From Opisthocomus hoazin (taxonomy: Eukaryota; Chordata; Aves; Opisthocomiformes; Opisthocomidae), in assembly GCF_030867145.1 (NCBI RefSeq), contig NC_134429.1, positions 18,709,115 through 18,773,114 of the forward strand: a stretch of 64,000 bases of DNA, written 5' to 3'. How positions within the stretch are numbered: position 1 is the stretch's first letter; each line of letters begins with the position of its first letter. This document shows positions 13,401 to 24,100 of this stretch, piece after piece. Under the pieces are notes generated by a model. The model was not told the origin of the DNA, made no database searches, and saw only the letters and a program-made list of their open reading frames with translations. The position numbers and the translations under genes are program-made.

Positions 13401-15967
13401 CCTAGAACAAAGACCACATGGAAGGAGGAACTGATTGTTATCAGAAGGAAACCCTCTTCATTCTCACGCATGAGAATGAAAGAGTGCCCAGAAAGTGACA
13501 GTTCCACTTACAACTCTGGCTGAAAACACTCAGCAGATTTAGACATGCCAGAATCCCTTTCGACCCATAGCATCACTGTAGATCGAGCAGCTAAAATGGG
13601 CTAGCAGGGGCCTGATGACTTGCTGAGGTTTGAGGCAATGCCCCAAATGATTCTCCCAGTGGATTCCAAACATCACTTCTCCAGACCACTTTTTCTTATG
13701 GTTTAGACATCATAGTTTGTAGCCAACATCGGTTAGGAAAAAAAGCAAGTTTTAGCATAGCAATAGGTCTGATCTCCAGTGTAATATTTTATGACAGCTC
13801 CTGCCTTCCCTTATGAGATAAACCATGCAATTCAACCCAAAGTAATCCCCAAGAGGTACAAACGATGGCAACGGACTGCTCAGTTTTGCAGAAAATTCAT
13901 AGTGAGGCAGTCAAGAATAAATGTTTGTAGTATCTTTCTGCTGGCATTCTGAGAGCCCGTTAGGCATGAAAGAATGCGGTCGTATTTTGATATGCATCTG
14001 TATTGGCACCCAACACCATCAAAGATGTTACTAGCTCTATTTCACGCACAGTGAGACACAGCACATGATGTAAGGCAGGCATCTGTTGCTATTCCAAACC
14101 GTACGTGTGTATCGCACACCGCACTTCGGAACAAGCTCGGAACGCTTGCACCCACGAACTCCAACCTGTACGATGCACTGTACTCACACAGAAGCTCAGG
14201 GATGCGCTAGGACAACAAGGTCAGCAAAGCGACTTGCCCAAACCGAAACAGCAAGTTAACAGTGGATTTTGGAAAAAGGAGTCAGACACGCTCTTTCTAT
14301 CTCGCTAGCTTTTCTCCATACAGCACAGGCTGCAGGAACTACAGGCAGCTTTAATGGCTAGGGTTTTTACAGCCCAGCTTAAATACTTCCTTATTCTCAC
14401 AGACTGTTTCTTTCATTTGGGTTCTCCATTTTCCCATTCTGCAGGTGAACAATGAGCACCAAGTCTCTTGCTCACTCTAATTTTCTCTGCATTTTATTGA
14501 GTGCTGTCAATGGCAAAATACAGGGGATTTTTAGTGATCACAATATATGCAATACACTTCTACAGTTTTACCATTTACACAACCAGGAAGAGACTGTGAA
14601 GAAATATTTCCCCAGCAGCTGCAGAGTTGCTAACAATGCCAAAAACCTGGTAAGAGTTATTTCAGTGCACGGAGGAAGAAAAATCATTATAGATAGAATC
14701 ATCTTTATCTGCGTACAAGTATGCCTTTCTTCAAACTGAGTTCAGAAACACTCAGATTCAAATAGTTTTGAGAATACTGCAATAAACTGCCTCAAGTCTT
14801 AAAGGTTGAATTTCTTCCTATTAGCATCGTTGAAGATAATACTACTGTATCAGTTCATACCATATCCACTTTGTGTAGTAGACGTAATTATGAAAAGAGA
14901 AAGTAACTGTTCTGAAAGATGCACATAAAACTGTATGCAAGATTTTAAATTGCAACTGCATTTACAGACATGATCTACGCTCCCTCTAGGCACGTAGATG
15001 TACCCTTCTTTTAGTACAGTCAGTATTGACACTACTAAAAAAAAATCCTTCCGCTAAGGGGACTGCCTCTTGAACAGCAATATTACCTCTTAATTGTTAT
15101 TCATCACCATCAAGTCATTTCTATAATGAAATCCCAACTATTACAGTATTTGAGGCTTGATGTTTTGCATTTGTGCTTCTCAATACTGTATTGCCTTCAG
15201 AAATATTCACATTGTGGAAAAAGCCACACACAGGCATGCAAAACCCAGAATTCAGACTCACTGAGTTCCTACATTAAGAGAGAACAAAATACACTTCGTG
15301 TCAAGTTACACTTTGCTAATCTGTCAATGAATCAAGCATATCTTCCTCCTTAAAAAAAACACCAAGTTTGAAGTAGTATAAACCTAGCTACAAAAGAAAG
15401 CTTAAAAAATATCTTTCACAACAGAATTAATTGCTTAAACTTTTCCATTATTATGAAAGATTTATGAGGTTCCTTACGGGATAGGTGAAGGACAGTACCA
15501 TAAATGCTACCATCTTTCCTCAGCTAATACTCCCACAATGAAAACGCACCAGACTGACACACTAAGGAAGCTGAGCCACACAAAAGAAGCTAAAGAACAC
15601 GTAGCTGTTTCAAAGAGGAGGACTCCTAAATTTATTATGTTATAGAAATAATCTTTGTCAGTCTAGACTGATACGAAAGTCTCCTTGACAAATGCTTTTT
15701 CTCCATGTTATACTTCCTACATTTGAATGATATTTCCATCAAGCTGTTTTCTACCACCTGTGGGTGATTAATTGATAGATATTACATCAAGCAAGTATAA
15801 CCAACATTCAGTGAAAATTACTTACCAGGGGCACAGTCCCTGCAGCATTTTTCACCGAAGGGATACTGATGTTCTTTGCATTCCAATCCCAAGCAATGGC
15901 TAATAGTGACTGCCAGCAGCAAGAACAAAACAGTAGAAAAGCGCAAGTAAAAACCTACAGCTACCAT
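10363..15967 (-). CDS. TNFRSF4: TNFRSF4 (OX40, CD134) co-stimulatory receptor, 7 coding exons
   Basis: T-cell co-stimulatory receptor that binds TNFSF4 (OX40L) and signals through TRAF adaptors to NF-kappa-B. Coding exons join as 15967-15826, 13401-13279, 12917-12816, 12382-12316, 11790-11561, 11242-11117 and 10433-10363. All junctions use GT/AG and keep phase, giving 286 aa. Visible parts: hydrophobic signal peptide (about residues 1-27); cysteine-rich repeats from C30 to C165, including YPFGEKCCRDCAPG and the CRPWTNC segment near 140-146; a Ser/Thr-rich stalk with N-glycosylation sequons at N145, N183 and N192; a transmembrane helix at about 224-246; and a short tail with PVQEEQ at 271-276, matching the PxQE TRAF-binding motif of mammalian OX40 (PIQEEQ). 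The position next to SDF4 on the same strand matches human 1p36. TNFRSF9 or TNFRSF18 are less likely given the tail and synteny. Confidence 0.93.
11117..11242 (-). CDS. TNFRSF4: TNFRSF4 coding exon 6 (transmembrane)
   Basis: 126 nt, acceptor TTTTTTCCAG, donor GTGAGT. It encodes the transmembrane helix (LSLILICLILLMVSGMSILL and onward) and a basic juxtamembrane segment KKETKRRPCRNNQK, which fits a stop-transfer signal. Confidence 0.93.
11561..11790 (-). CDS. TNFRSF4: TNFRSF4 coding exon 5
   Basis: 230 nt, acceptor ATCTCTAG, donor GTAAGA. It encodes the last cysteine pair (C146, C165) and the long Ser/Thr/Asn-rich membrane-proximal stalk with two N-V-S sequons. One extra stalk cysteine is present near residue 210. 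Confidence 0.92.
12316..12382 (-). CDS. TNFRSF4: TNFRSF4 coding exon 4
   Basis: A 67-nt exon with acceptor TTCCCAG and donor GTATGT. It encodes VCSPCPEGSYSIGRNENCRP followed by WT, the family-typical CxPW segment, and ends two bases into the Asn codon completed by the next exon. Confidence 0.92.
12816..12917 (-). CDS. TNFRSF4: TNFRSF4 coding exon 3
   Basis: 102 nt, acceptor TTGCTAG and donor GTAAGT, phase 1 to phase 1. It encodes KCEKTSDRTCMC and the end of the second cysteine-rich repeat. Confidence 0.92.
13279..13401 (-). CDS. TNFRSF4: TNFRSF4 coding exon 2
   Basis: 123 nt between a TTCTAG acceptor and a GTAAGT donor, phase 1 to phase 1. It encodes cysteine-rich repeat sequence RCTAETDTDCAPC and CKSCTIC, with the usual TNFR cysteine spacing. 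Confidence 0.93.
14190..14265 (+). repeat. MIR/CORE-SINE-like relic in TNFRSF4 intron 1
   Basis: Contains a GACTTGCCCAAA segment followed by an ACAGCAAGTTAACAGTGG segment, resembling the conserved core of amniote MIR-type SINEs (ACTTGCCCAAGGTCACACAGCAAGT). It is short and diverged, so weak. Confidence 0.35.
15826..15967 (-). CDS. TNFRSF4: TNFRSF4 coding exon 1
   Basis: Starts at the ATG read from 15967 and encodes the signal peptide and the first cysteine cluster, ending in CCRDCAP plus one base of a Gly codon. The donor is CCCTG/GTAAGT. The start is chosen because a hydrophobic leader follows at once and the mature protein begins at about LECKEHQYPF. Confidence 0.93.
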
Positions 15968-16065
15968 AATGCAGCCTTACTGTCCCAGCAAAATTATGAT
16001 AGTGGCAAACTTTTGGAGAAGTGATTCTGAACGGCTGGTGACCAGAACAAATTCATATGTCAGTT

Positions 16066-16082
16066 GCTGGGAAATTCCCAGC
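16066..16082. promoter_or_regulatory. Candidate NF-kappa-B site upstream of TNFRSF4
   Basis: GCTGGGAAATTCCCAGC is a near-perfect palindrome that contains GGGAAATTCC (16069-16078), a match to the kappa-B consensus GGGRNWYYCC. It lies about 100 nt upstream of the TNFRSF4 start codon. OX40 expression is activation-induced, so such a site is plausible, but no transcription start is visible in the sequence. Confidence 0.5.
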
Positions 16083-19000
16083 ATAAACTCCACGCCCCCA
16101 TCCTTCTTCACACACCCCGCAAACCGATTTTTTGCAGTTCACAACTAAGATGTTCATAGGCAGAAATACAGCACGGTGAATAGCGTTACCAAAAGACTTA
16201 CATGCATAGCTTTAAAACAAGAGTGTCTCCAGCCAGGTACGTAACTCGGTACACAGTATTAAAGCACAGGCCTTGACTGCCAGGAGAACTGGAAGAGATG
16301 ATCCTTGTTACTGTAAAGAGGAGTATTAAAGCAACACAGCGGTAACACCTGAAAATCTTTACGGACAAGAGCCATAGGTAAAATGAAACATAGCCCACAT
16401 CAGCTTGCTCCTTAAAAGGCAAAGTGCAGATTCTCCCCCCTTGGTCTCACGGTAACGGTAGACTCGTGACTTTTACTGCCACATAAAAAACAATGTCGTT
16501 AATACATTTCTCTCTTCAGGGAGAGCGCGGAATCACCAACCTTCGGTCATCTTGATATTGGCCTCAGGAGCTAGCAAAAGCTACAGATGAGAACCGTTCT
16601 CAGTCTCCATGTCAACTCTAATATCAGACTCCCTGCAATGCCACTGAACAAAAGCTCACTCCCAACTCCAAAGCAGAGACTTTGTGTTACCCCCCCCATT
16701 TGCCCCCACAGAAATAAAAGCTTCCAGCAGAGGCGCGCTCTATGAAAGCAAAAGACGCAATATTCACATACCAGCTACTTTTGATGCCTATTTTGTTGCA
16801 CAGAAACCTGTTAACTCTGGAATCCAAATCCCCAAAAGGCTTCTCCATCCAGCTCTGCACGCCAGCAACAACAGGAGAGCAATGGAGTGGGGTGAATACC
16901 ACACTGGCACTGCAGTCCTGCCCTCACCTAACACAAGCATGTAGAGCAGAGAAAAAAAAGTGATCACGCTACGAATTACTGTGTTCAACTTTCCAGGCTC
17001 GCTATTAGAGTTTTACTAATTTGATCTTACTGATCTAGGGTCTAAATTTTAAGTCTTCCAGTTCTGAGAGACTTGAGCAACTCTTCTGCAAAGGCCCAAG
17101 TAAACAAGACAGCCTACAGTAATCAAAGATGGTTTATTTACGCTAGTCAAAAAGTATAACCAGACATCCCAGAAAATGCAGATCTGCAGTCAATTTACAT
17201 CTAAATGCAAAGGAGATTTGATTGGAACTGACGTAAATTTGGAATCCCAATTAGCCTGCAGTATTTGGGAGGACCGAACAGCAATATTGTAGCATGTTTT
17301 ACCCAGCACTGCCACTTTTCATTTCCTTCTTAAATTTCTGCCAGGCTGTTTAAGAGCGTAAGGGGAGACAAAAGCAAGGCAAAACAGTAACTATTTTTCT
17401 ACTTCTCCTATTTTCCAAGCATTTTGGAAAACAACCACTACGGAAAAGAATACCTTAAAGCCATTCTTTCCAAAAGGGAGCAAAGCTGACAAAGCAAGTA
17501 AACCTTACCGGCTGAGCTTCAACTACCTTCACACTCAGTACCTGCACACAGGAAATACCCAAATCTCTTCCCACTGTAGTCTCACACACCATGTCATTGA
17601 AGTGGCTTTCTGCCCCATGACTCAGTCATTCCCTCCGCGATATTTCACCGGATTTTCTTCCCCTAGTTCTCTTTCACAAACAGTAGCAGACTTTACCTAT
17701 TCAATGAAGTCAATTACTCTCCAGTAAGAAGTTGAAAATGCAAACTCCTATGATGCTCACAAACAAGGTAAGGTTAAAATTCTGCCACACACATTTAAAC
17801 TGAAAACTCCCAAAATACTAGACCAGTGACGATGAAGCATTGATATTCTTGTTAAGGATATTTTAATACAAATTAAATGCTCACTCAATAAAAGCAGTTA
17901 GCACACAATCTTCATATACCATCTTGAGAATTTAACTTTTATGTATGGCATCCTTACAAGTCACCAGGCTCAATATTGCTAGATTCCTTTACGTGGCCAT
18001 ATTATGCAAGTAAATAAAAAGGAGAAAAAGAGCGATTACCCATAGCGTTTCACATCTAGTGCACTCCTTGGCTGGCTTTTCACCAGGGCAAACTAACCTG
18101 TCCCAAATGTTGCTTAGTATTGCCGTGGGGATCACACGTGCCACAGGCTGCTCCCAAAATCAGCCTGGATGCAGCCACTCTGGTTGCAGTAGGAGAGCAG
18201 AGCTTCAGAGTGGTGAGCTGAGCCCATGCCATTGGTCAGAAATAAGAACCCGTTCTGCATTTGTTTAATATAGACGTATCATTTTTTACTATAGATGCTT
18301 ACCCTAGATATTCCATACAAGCTTTTGAATTCTGGAAAGATGAAACATGCTCGTGAGATAGTAGCGCTCAGACACCAAGTCCTATTAACAGTAGGCAGAT
18401 TGCTTTGATATGTGGAAAAAAAAAACCAAAACCACCACAAACACTGAACTCAAAGTTAATGCTTAATAGAAAGCTTTACAGTCACTAGATTCCTGAGGGA
18501 TTACAGGAAAGTAAGGGTTCCCTATAGGAAAGGATCTGCAAGAATCTGAGAAAGACTCAGTGCATATAAAATACTTCAAGAATTTTTGAAAATAAATATG
18601 CCTATGAACAAACTAGAATAGTTTGGACTTCTAAAATTCCAAGACAAGGAATAATCTCATGTACCTCCAAATCTCACCATGCAGTCCACTTTATCCTTAC
18701 AGCTCTTAGTTAACATGTGATCCTGATTTCTGGCAGAGAAAAACAAAACACTTTAAGGTGCAGAACTCCATGCATACATTAAAAACGAATTTTTCACAGT
18801 TGATCCTCAAGTTTCAGATTTATCAGGTGTGTAGCAAATACTGCAACAACAGTACAGACTTCAACATTTTTGTGGCTGGCTAAATACTGTGTTACCTTGT
18901 ATTTTTCAAGGGATTCCATGCTCGCATTATCAGAAGATTAAATCAAGACTGCATATGCATAATTATTGCCTTTACTGACAGATGGAAGTTCCAGATTTCA

Positions 19001-19640
19001 TCACCATATTTCAGCTGCTTAAGAATTCCTCTGTAAGCTAGCACTTGCTTTTTGCTTGTTTTCATCTATGACAAGCTAGAACTTGTCTACTCAAAGTATA
19101 TATAAATAATTGAATGGTGCAAACAACTAGAGTATAATACAAGAACGCAGCCAGGACATTTATACAATAATCAACTAATATTGCTAAAAATTTTGTCTTA
19201 ACCAGATCGCGAACAATCACATTGCAAAACTGTTATGTTTAGATGTATAATTTCGTGTTAGCTCAAAGGGCAGGTCATTGCATATTTATGAGGACTTAGT
19301 TCAAACTATAGCAAAGCAAAACCTAGACCTTTTGCCAATCCATAACCACAACTCCTGCTAAGCACCACATTTTTAGACACGGGATTTTGTTTTCAACATC
19401 TCCAGATTCTCGCCACATTAAAATCTCACTGCCCTGCAACCAAGCACATGTGGGGCATTGGTAGGGTGTGGGAGGGAGTGGGGGCTGACTAATGTGGCAG
19501 ACGTTCTAAGCGCATTGCAACACGAGCTTATCAGCTGAATTTATCCCTCTCTTACAGTTCTCTCAAAATCATATTTTGTCTGTCCTCTGAAGAGTTTCAA
19601 TTTTTCCCACTCACTGAGAAACCTAAAACCAGCAACATTT
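16083..19640. other. Spacer between TNFRSF4 and SDF4
   Basis: No coding exon or CR1 copy seen. The stretch should hold the TNFRSF4 promoter and upstream region, and ends at the probable 3' end of SDF4. An AP-1-type palindrome is noted separately at 17617-17629. The rest is AT-rich single-copy sequence. Confidence 0.5.
17617..17629. promoter_or_regulatory. AP-1/TRE-type palindrome
   Basis: ATGACTCAGTCAT is a 13-bp odd palindrome carrying the AP-1 core TGACTCA on either strand. It is about 1.65 kb upstream of the TNFRSF4 start codon. Function is inferred from motif only. Confidence 0.35.
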
Positions 19641-20946
19641 CCAAAGCACGGAGAAAAATATTTAATGGAAAGAGATATATGTATATAAAAAACTCTGATA
19701 CAAGCCATTCAACAACAACAACAACAAAAAAGAGGGAATACTGAAACAGACACAGACAGCAATACTTATATTTACATTATATTAAGAGAATAAATTTAAT
19801 CAAATATAACATCTCACTTGGATTTTCAGGCAACCCTTCAGAAAGAGGGGTTTTTACAGTGAAGATGGAACCGGAGTAAAAATAAATTTTCTATTTTAGA
19901 CAGTAGTGGATACGACCCTTGTGTTGCAAGATGCTTTCAGAGATTACCCAAAACCAGACTGATTAAAAAGCTTCCCAAGTGCTGACTGTACGTTGCTCTG
20001 GCAAAAGCAGCTCAAAAGCAAAGCCTGTATTTCCCCCAGCTTCATCATTCACGAGGTCATCAGCATCACTAATTTGCACAGAGGCAAGTAATTATACTAG
20101 TTTTAACAATGAATTTTAGTTAAGTAGTGATCATACACCTAGGTGAATCCCACTGCTCTGTCCAACATCGTTAAGTCCACAAAGAAACCTTCCCCATTGT
20201 TTCATTTTAGAATTAGATTTGATTTTTTAAGACACAAGCAATCTCAAGTCTCTCACATTCCCAGTGCAGCTGCAAGCACAAAACCTATCACACTACAACC
20301 AGTTTTCTTTTCAAAGCAGATGCAGAAGAGTTTCTCTGTAACATTTAAAATAAGTTCTTCCCCATAGCTTCTAAGCAGTTCAGCGATGGAGGAAGAACTT
20401 GTCTTAAATTCTCAACAATACATAAGTAGGTTGAGATGCATTGAGAAAAATACTGGAAGATTAGCCACTCAGTCTACCTACAGATCTTCTCACGAGGTCA
20501 AAACACACGTGTACGAACCACAACCCCCTTTACAAAAGCCAATATCTTTCAGTGTCATTTGTGATTTCCATGGATCAGCAGCTAGGAGGGCAACAAGAAG
20601 AGTTAAATATTTAAGCAGCCTCCACCAACTATGATTAGCCAAAAGCAGCTGAAACTTCAGCTGGATTAACTGTACAAACCAGGGTGAACGGATGTAGTCC
20701 AGTACCTGCCCCATTATTCATGGACTTTTTTTTCCCCTCATACTAAAGGCAACAGAGCTGTAGATCCTATGAATGGACGGAAGGTTTTTTTTTAAGTCTA
20801 GGACAACACACTGTAGGCATATAACACAGATAGCAGCAAAGTAACTTCCTGTCTGTTTGGAGGTTGGATTTTTTTTTTCTTTTTTGTTTGGTTTTTTTTT
20901 TTTGAAAGCAAGAAAGTGCTTCAGAGCTCTGGAAAAGCGAGCAGGA
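19640..20946 (-). other. SDF4: Probable 3' UTR of SDF4
   Basis: Follows the SDF4 stop codon. An ATTAAA hexamer on the transcribed strand (19666-19661) is a plausible poly(A) signal; another ATTAAA lies at 19800-19795. An A-rich tract on the transcribed strand (20903-20869) sits 44-78 nt past the stop. The end is uncertain. Confidence 0.35.
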
Positions 20947-21123
20947 TCAGAACTCCTCATGGACGTTACGTGCATAGTCCATAAGCTTGCTGCCTGTGAA
21001 GTATTCACTATATTTCAGGATCTCCTCCAGCTCCAAGTGATGGTTTTGATTTTCATCTGCTACTGCTATCATTTGCTTCGCTTCATTTAGGGCATTGTAT
21101 TCATTCATAGGGTCCATATATTC
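20947..21123 (-). CDS. SDF4: SDF4 coding exon 6
   Basis: 177 nt, acceptor TCTTTTAG, ending at a TGA stop (20949-20947). It encodes [20 protein letters not shown], the last EF loop ([12 protein letters not shown]), and the conserved C-terminus ending HEEF. Confidence 0.95.
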   Translation of the reverse strand, partial: EYMDPMNEYNALNEAKQMIAVADENQNHHLELEEILKYSEYFTGSKLMDYARNVHEEF

Positions 21124-24100
21124 CTAAAAGAAGAAAGAAAAGAATTTTCAGTCATGAAGTGCATATTTCCACACATCAGAATTATGAACCTTAGATCTAC
21201 GTAAACTTTAGCAACTATGAGAACAACATACGCCACTCCAAAGTGAACAGAAGTCATGGAAAAAGGTGCTAGCACATCCTTTTAACAGGCTTACATCTGT
21301 CTCCTAGCTATTTTTCCATTCACTGCTTCCTTGGCTGTTCTAACAGAAACCCAGATTTTCTCAGCTTATGCCAGCGTCTACAACAAAAATATTTCTGACA
21401 TTTTGGTTGCAAACTAAACTCACTATGTGGGTTTTGTGAAGAAATATCACTGAAAATTAAAAAGTGGCACACTATCAATCTGTACGACCTACATTTTCTT
21501 GTTTCTGGAGACAATCTTTTTAGAATATTTTCAATCTGGAACTTCTTGTTCTGTTTTAAACCACCAGGCAGACATTACAGAGGTCAGAAGTCTCATTTTG
21601 CTCCTTCACCTAACTTGAAACACATTCAGATTTCAAGCAGTGCACTTCAGTTCACAATGTAGGAGACTCATGATCTTGAATTTCTTCCCAGAAAGACGTG
21701 ACATATACGTGCTTGCATCTATGTATGTACATGCATATGAAGACTTCACAGATCAAACAGCTATTTATCTATTTTTAAAAGAAAATTCTCAATAAAAAGG
21801 CTATTAACGGTGTCTGTGTCACAATGTAACTGTTTATCCACACTACCACTACCATTCATACCCACATATTTGCATACTGAAAAGACTAGGAACTTTGACA
21901 TTCCTCCTGTCTCGAGGAGAAGACCAAGATTTGAGAGATTCTCCTTTCACGTTGCTTTTGCTGCAGATTGAATTCTGCTAAGTGAAGTACATTCTTACAC
22001 CCAGAAAGGAAAAAAAGCCAGAAGTGAACCACGGGCTTCTTCCATCGGCTACAAAACTGCCACAACTACACACCATTTCATATAGCATTTCATCTTGTTT
22101 GGTAGACTCTTCTGCAGAGCTATTAGAAGGAAGCCTTACTTCTGCAAACCAAAGTCCAGAAAGGCCACCAACTAGAATCCACACTTGAAAATACTAATTT
22201 GGATTTTTAAAAAAGAAAAACACTCTGCAAAACAAGAGATCTCTAATATCTTCTAGGTTACTGGGGCCCCAGGGTTTGTTGGTCGTTGGGGTTTTTTTGG
22301 TTTGTTTTATTTTTGGCATCTTTTTAATGAATATATAGGTTGCCAGTTACTCTTTTTGCAACTGAAAGTATGACTCACTGTCCCATTAACCAGCGCACCT
22401 AAAGAAGTCTGTGACTTGCTTTCATGCACTCCCTATCCATACATCTATGCGACAAAAAAAACCCTAAAAGCATACCTATGAATAACAGTTCTGCTAGGAA
22501 AACTCCCCCTCCTCTTGAACAACATGCGTAACAACACTATCTGCAAGTACTATAGAACAATACTAGAATCCAAAGGTTTGTAAAGCAGACCCACACACCC
22601 CGTGTTGTTAATTCAAGTCTTTTAGGACTTCAAATTCTCTAAAGAAGTTTGAAACCTGTATTTAAAAATCACTTACCGGTTTTAAAAACACTAGACCTAT
22701 TTGAGGAAGACTTACCTCTAGCTCTTCCATTGTAACAATACCATCATGGTTAGCATCAATGACCTCCTCAAATTCCTTCCTCCTGTCTTTTACCCAGTCA
22801 TCATCAACATCTTGAGCTTGCTGGTTCTCCACAGTACCAACAGGTAATGAAATGAACTCTGAAAGGGTAAGTTTCTTATCTCCGTCTTGATCTACAACAG
22901 AAGTACACAGTAACTGAAAAGTATCTGCTTAATGCCCATTAAAAATGAGTTATTCCTTCATGTCAGAGATGTCATTGGTACAGTCGGCCTGGTTTCACTA
23001 GTCCACAATCCTGACTCTAGCAGAGAAGAACAGTTACCATTTACATCTTTGGTTAGCCAAAAACTCTCTGTATTACGGTACACATACAATGTTTTTGAAG
23101 GCTAGAAAACATACACTCATCAATATACTAAACAAAAAGAATTTTACTGGTCCTGAAGGACACACCACGTGGCAGGCTGGGCTGTTGGTTTTTTTTAATT
23201 GTTGTATATTTTTTCAACAATCTACTGCAACAGAAATTTTCTTACAGCTGTATCTAGTCTCCCCTTGTATTACCATTCAAGTAAATTGACACTCACAAAA
23301 GACTGCGTACTGGAGTTGTACTGTCTGCGTGTCACACACTCAAGTACCACTGAAAACTCTTCACATTTACTAAGCTAACAACTAGCAAAGTCTTAGGTGT
23401 TTTTTTTTTAATCCAGGTGTTCTAGCAGTTTTAAATATGCATCACTATTGAGTCAACAGAAAAACAAGTGTGCCGATACTTAATGAATTTTTTTTAAAAA
23501 ATATTTTTTTCTTAGAAACCTCAACCACTTATTTCCACTTTCATGACTGTACATCACAATTCTTATATGGTTGCTGTACTGGGGAAGTACAAAGTAATTA
23601 ATGCACTCTTCACGGAACACTCACACCAATGTATTTTACAATATCTTACTATTTATCAAACCTTTTCTACTATTGCTACAATGACCCTACAATGCAGCAG
23701 CACCTCAGTGGGAAGCAGTGTCAGCTGATCTTCTTTGTATGAAGTACTCAGAATATCTTTTTAACATACAATGTTGTGCTGTTCTTTAACAACCAGAGAC
23801 TAAATTTAGTCTTGAGATGCACAGACAACTCCATAGAGATGCCAACATTTGTGCTAACAGCCTGTTTTTCTTACTCATCACATTAGAAGATGTCTAGAAC
23901 AGAGCAAAAAAGATGTGCCAAAATTTCAGATGGACCCATGACAGTGCAATTTCCTAACAATGTCTACCCAATAAAATGGTTTGCAATTAAACAGCTCCCA
24001 AGGAACATGTTTTAAAGTGGCATACCCAAATCTCGGATGATTTCTTTCACCATGAACTTCAGCATTCCCCTACTATGCTCTGGATGAAGAAAGGACAAGA

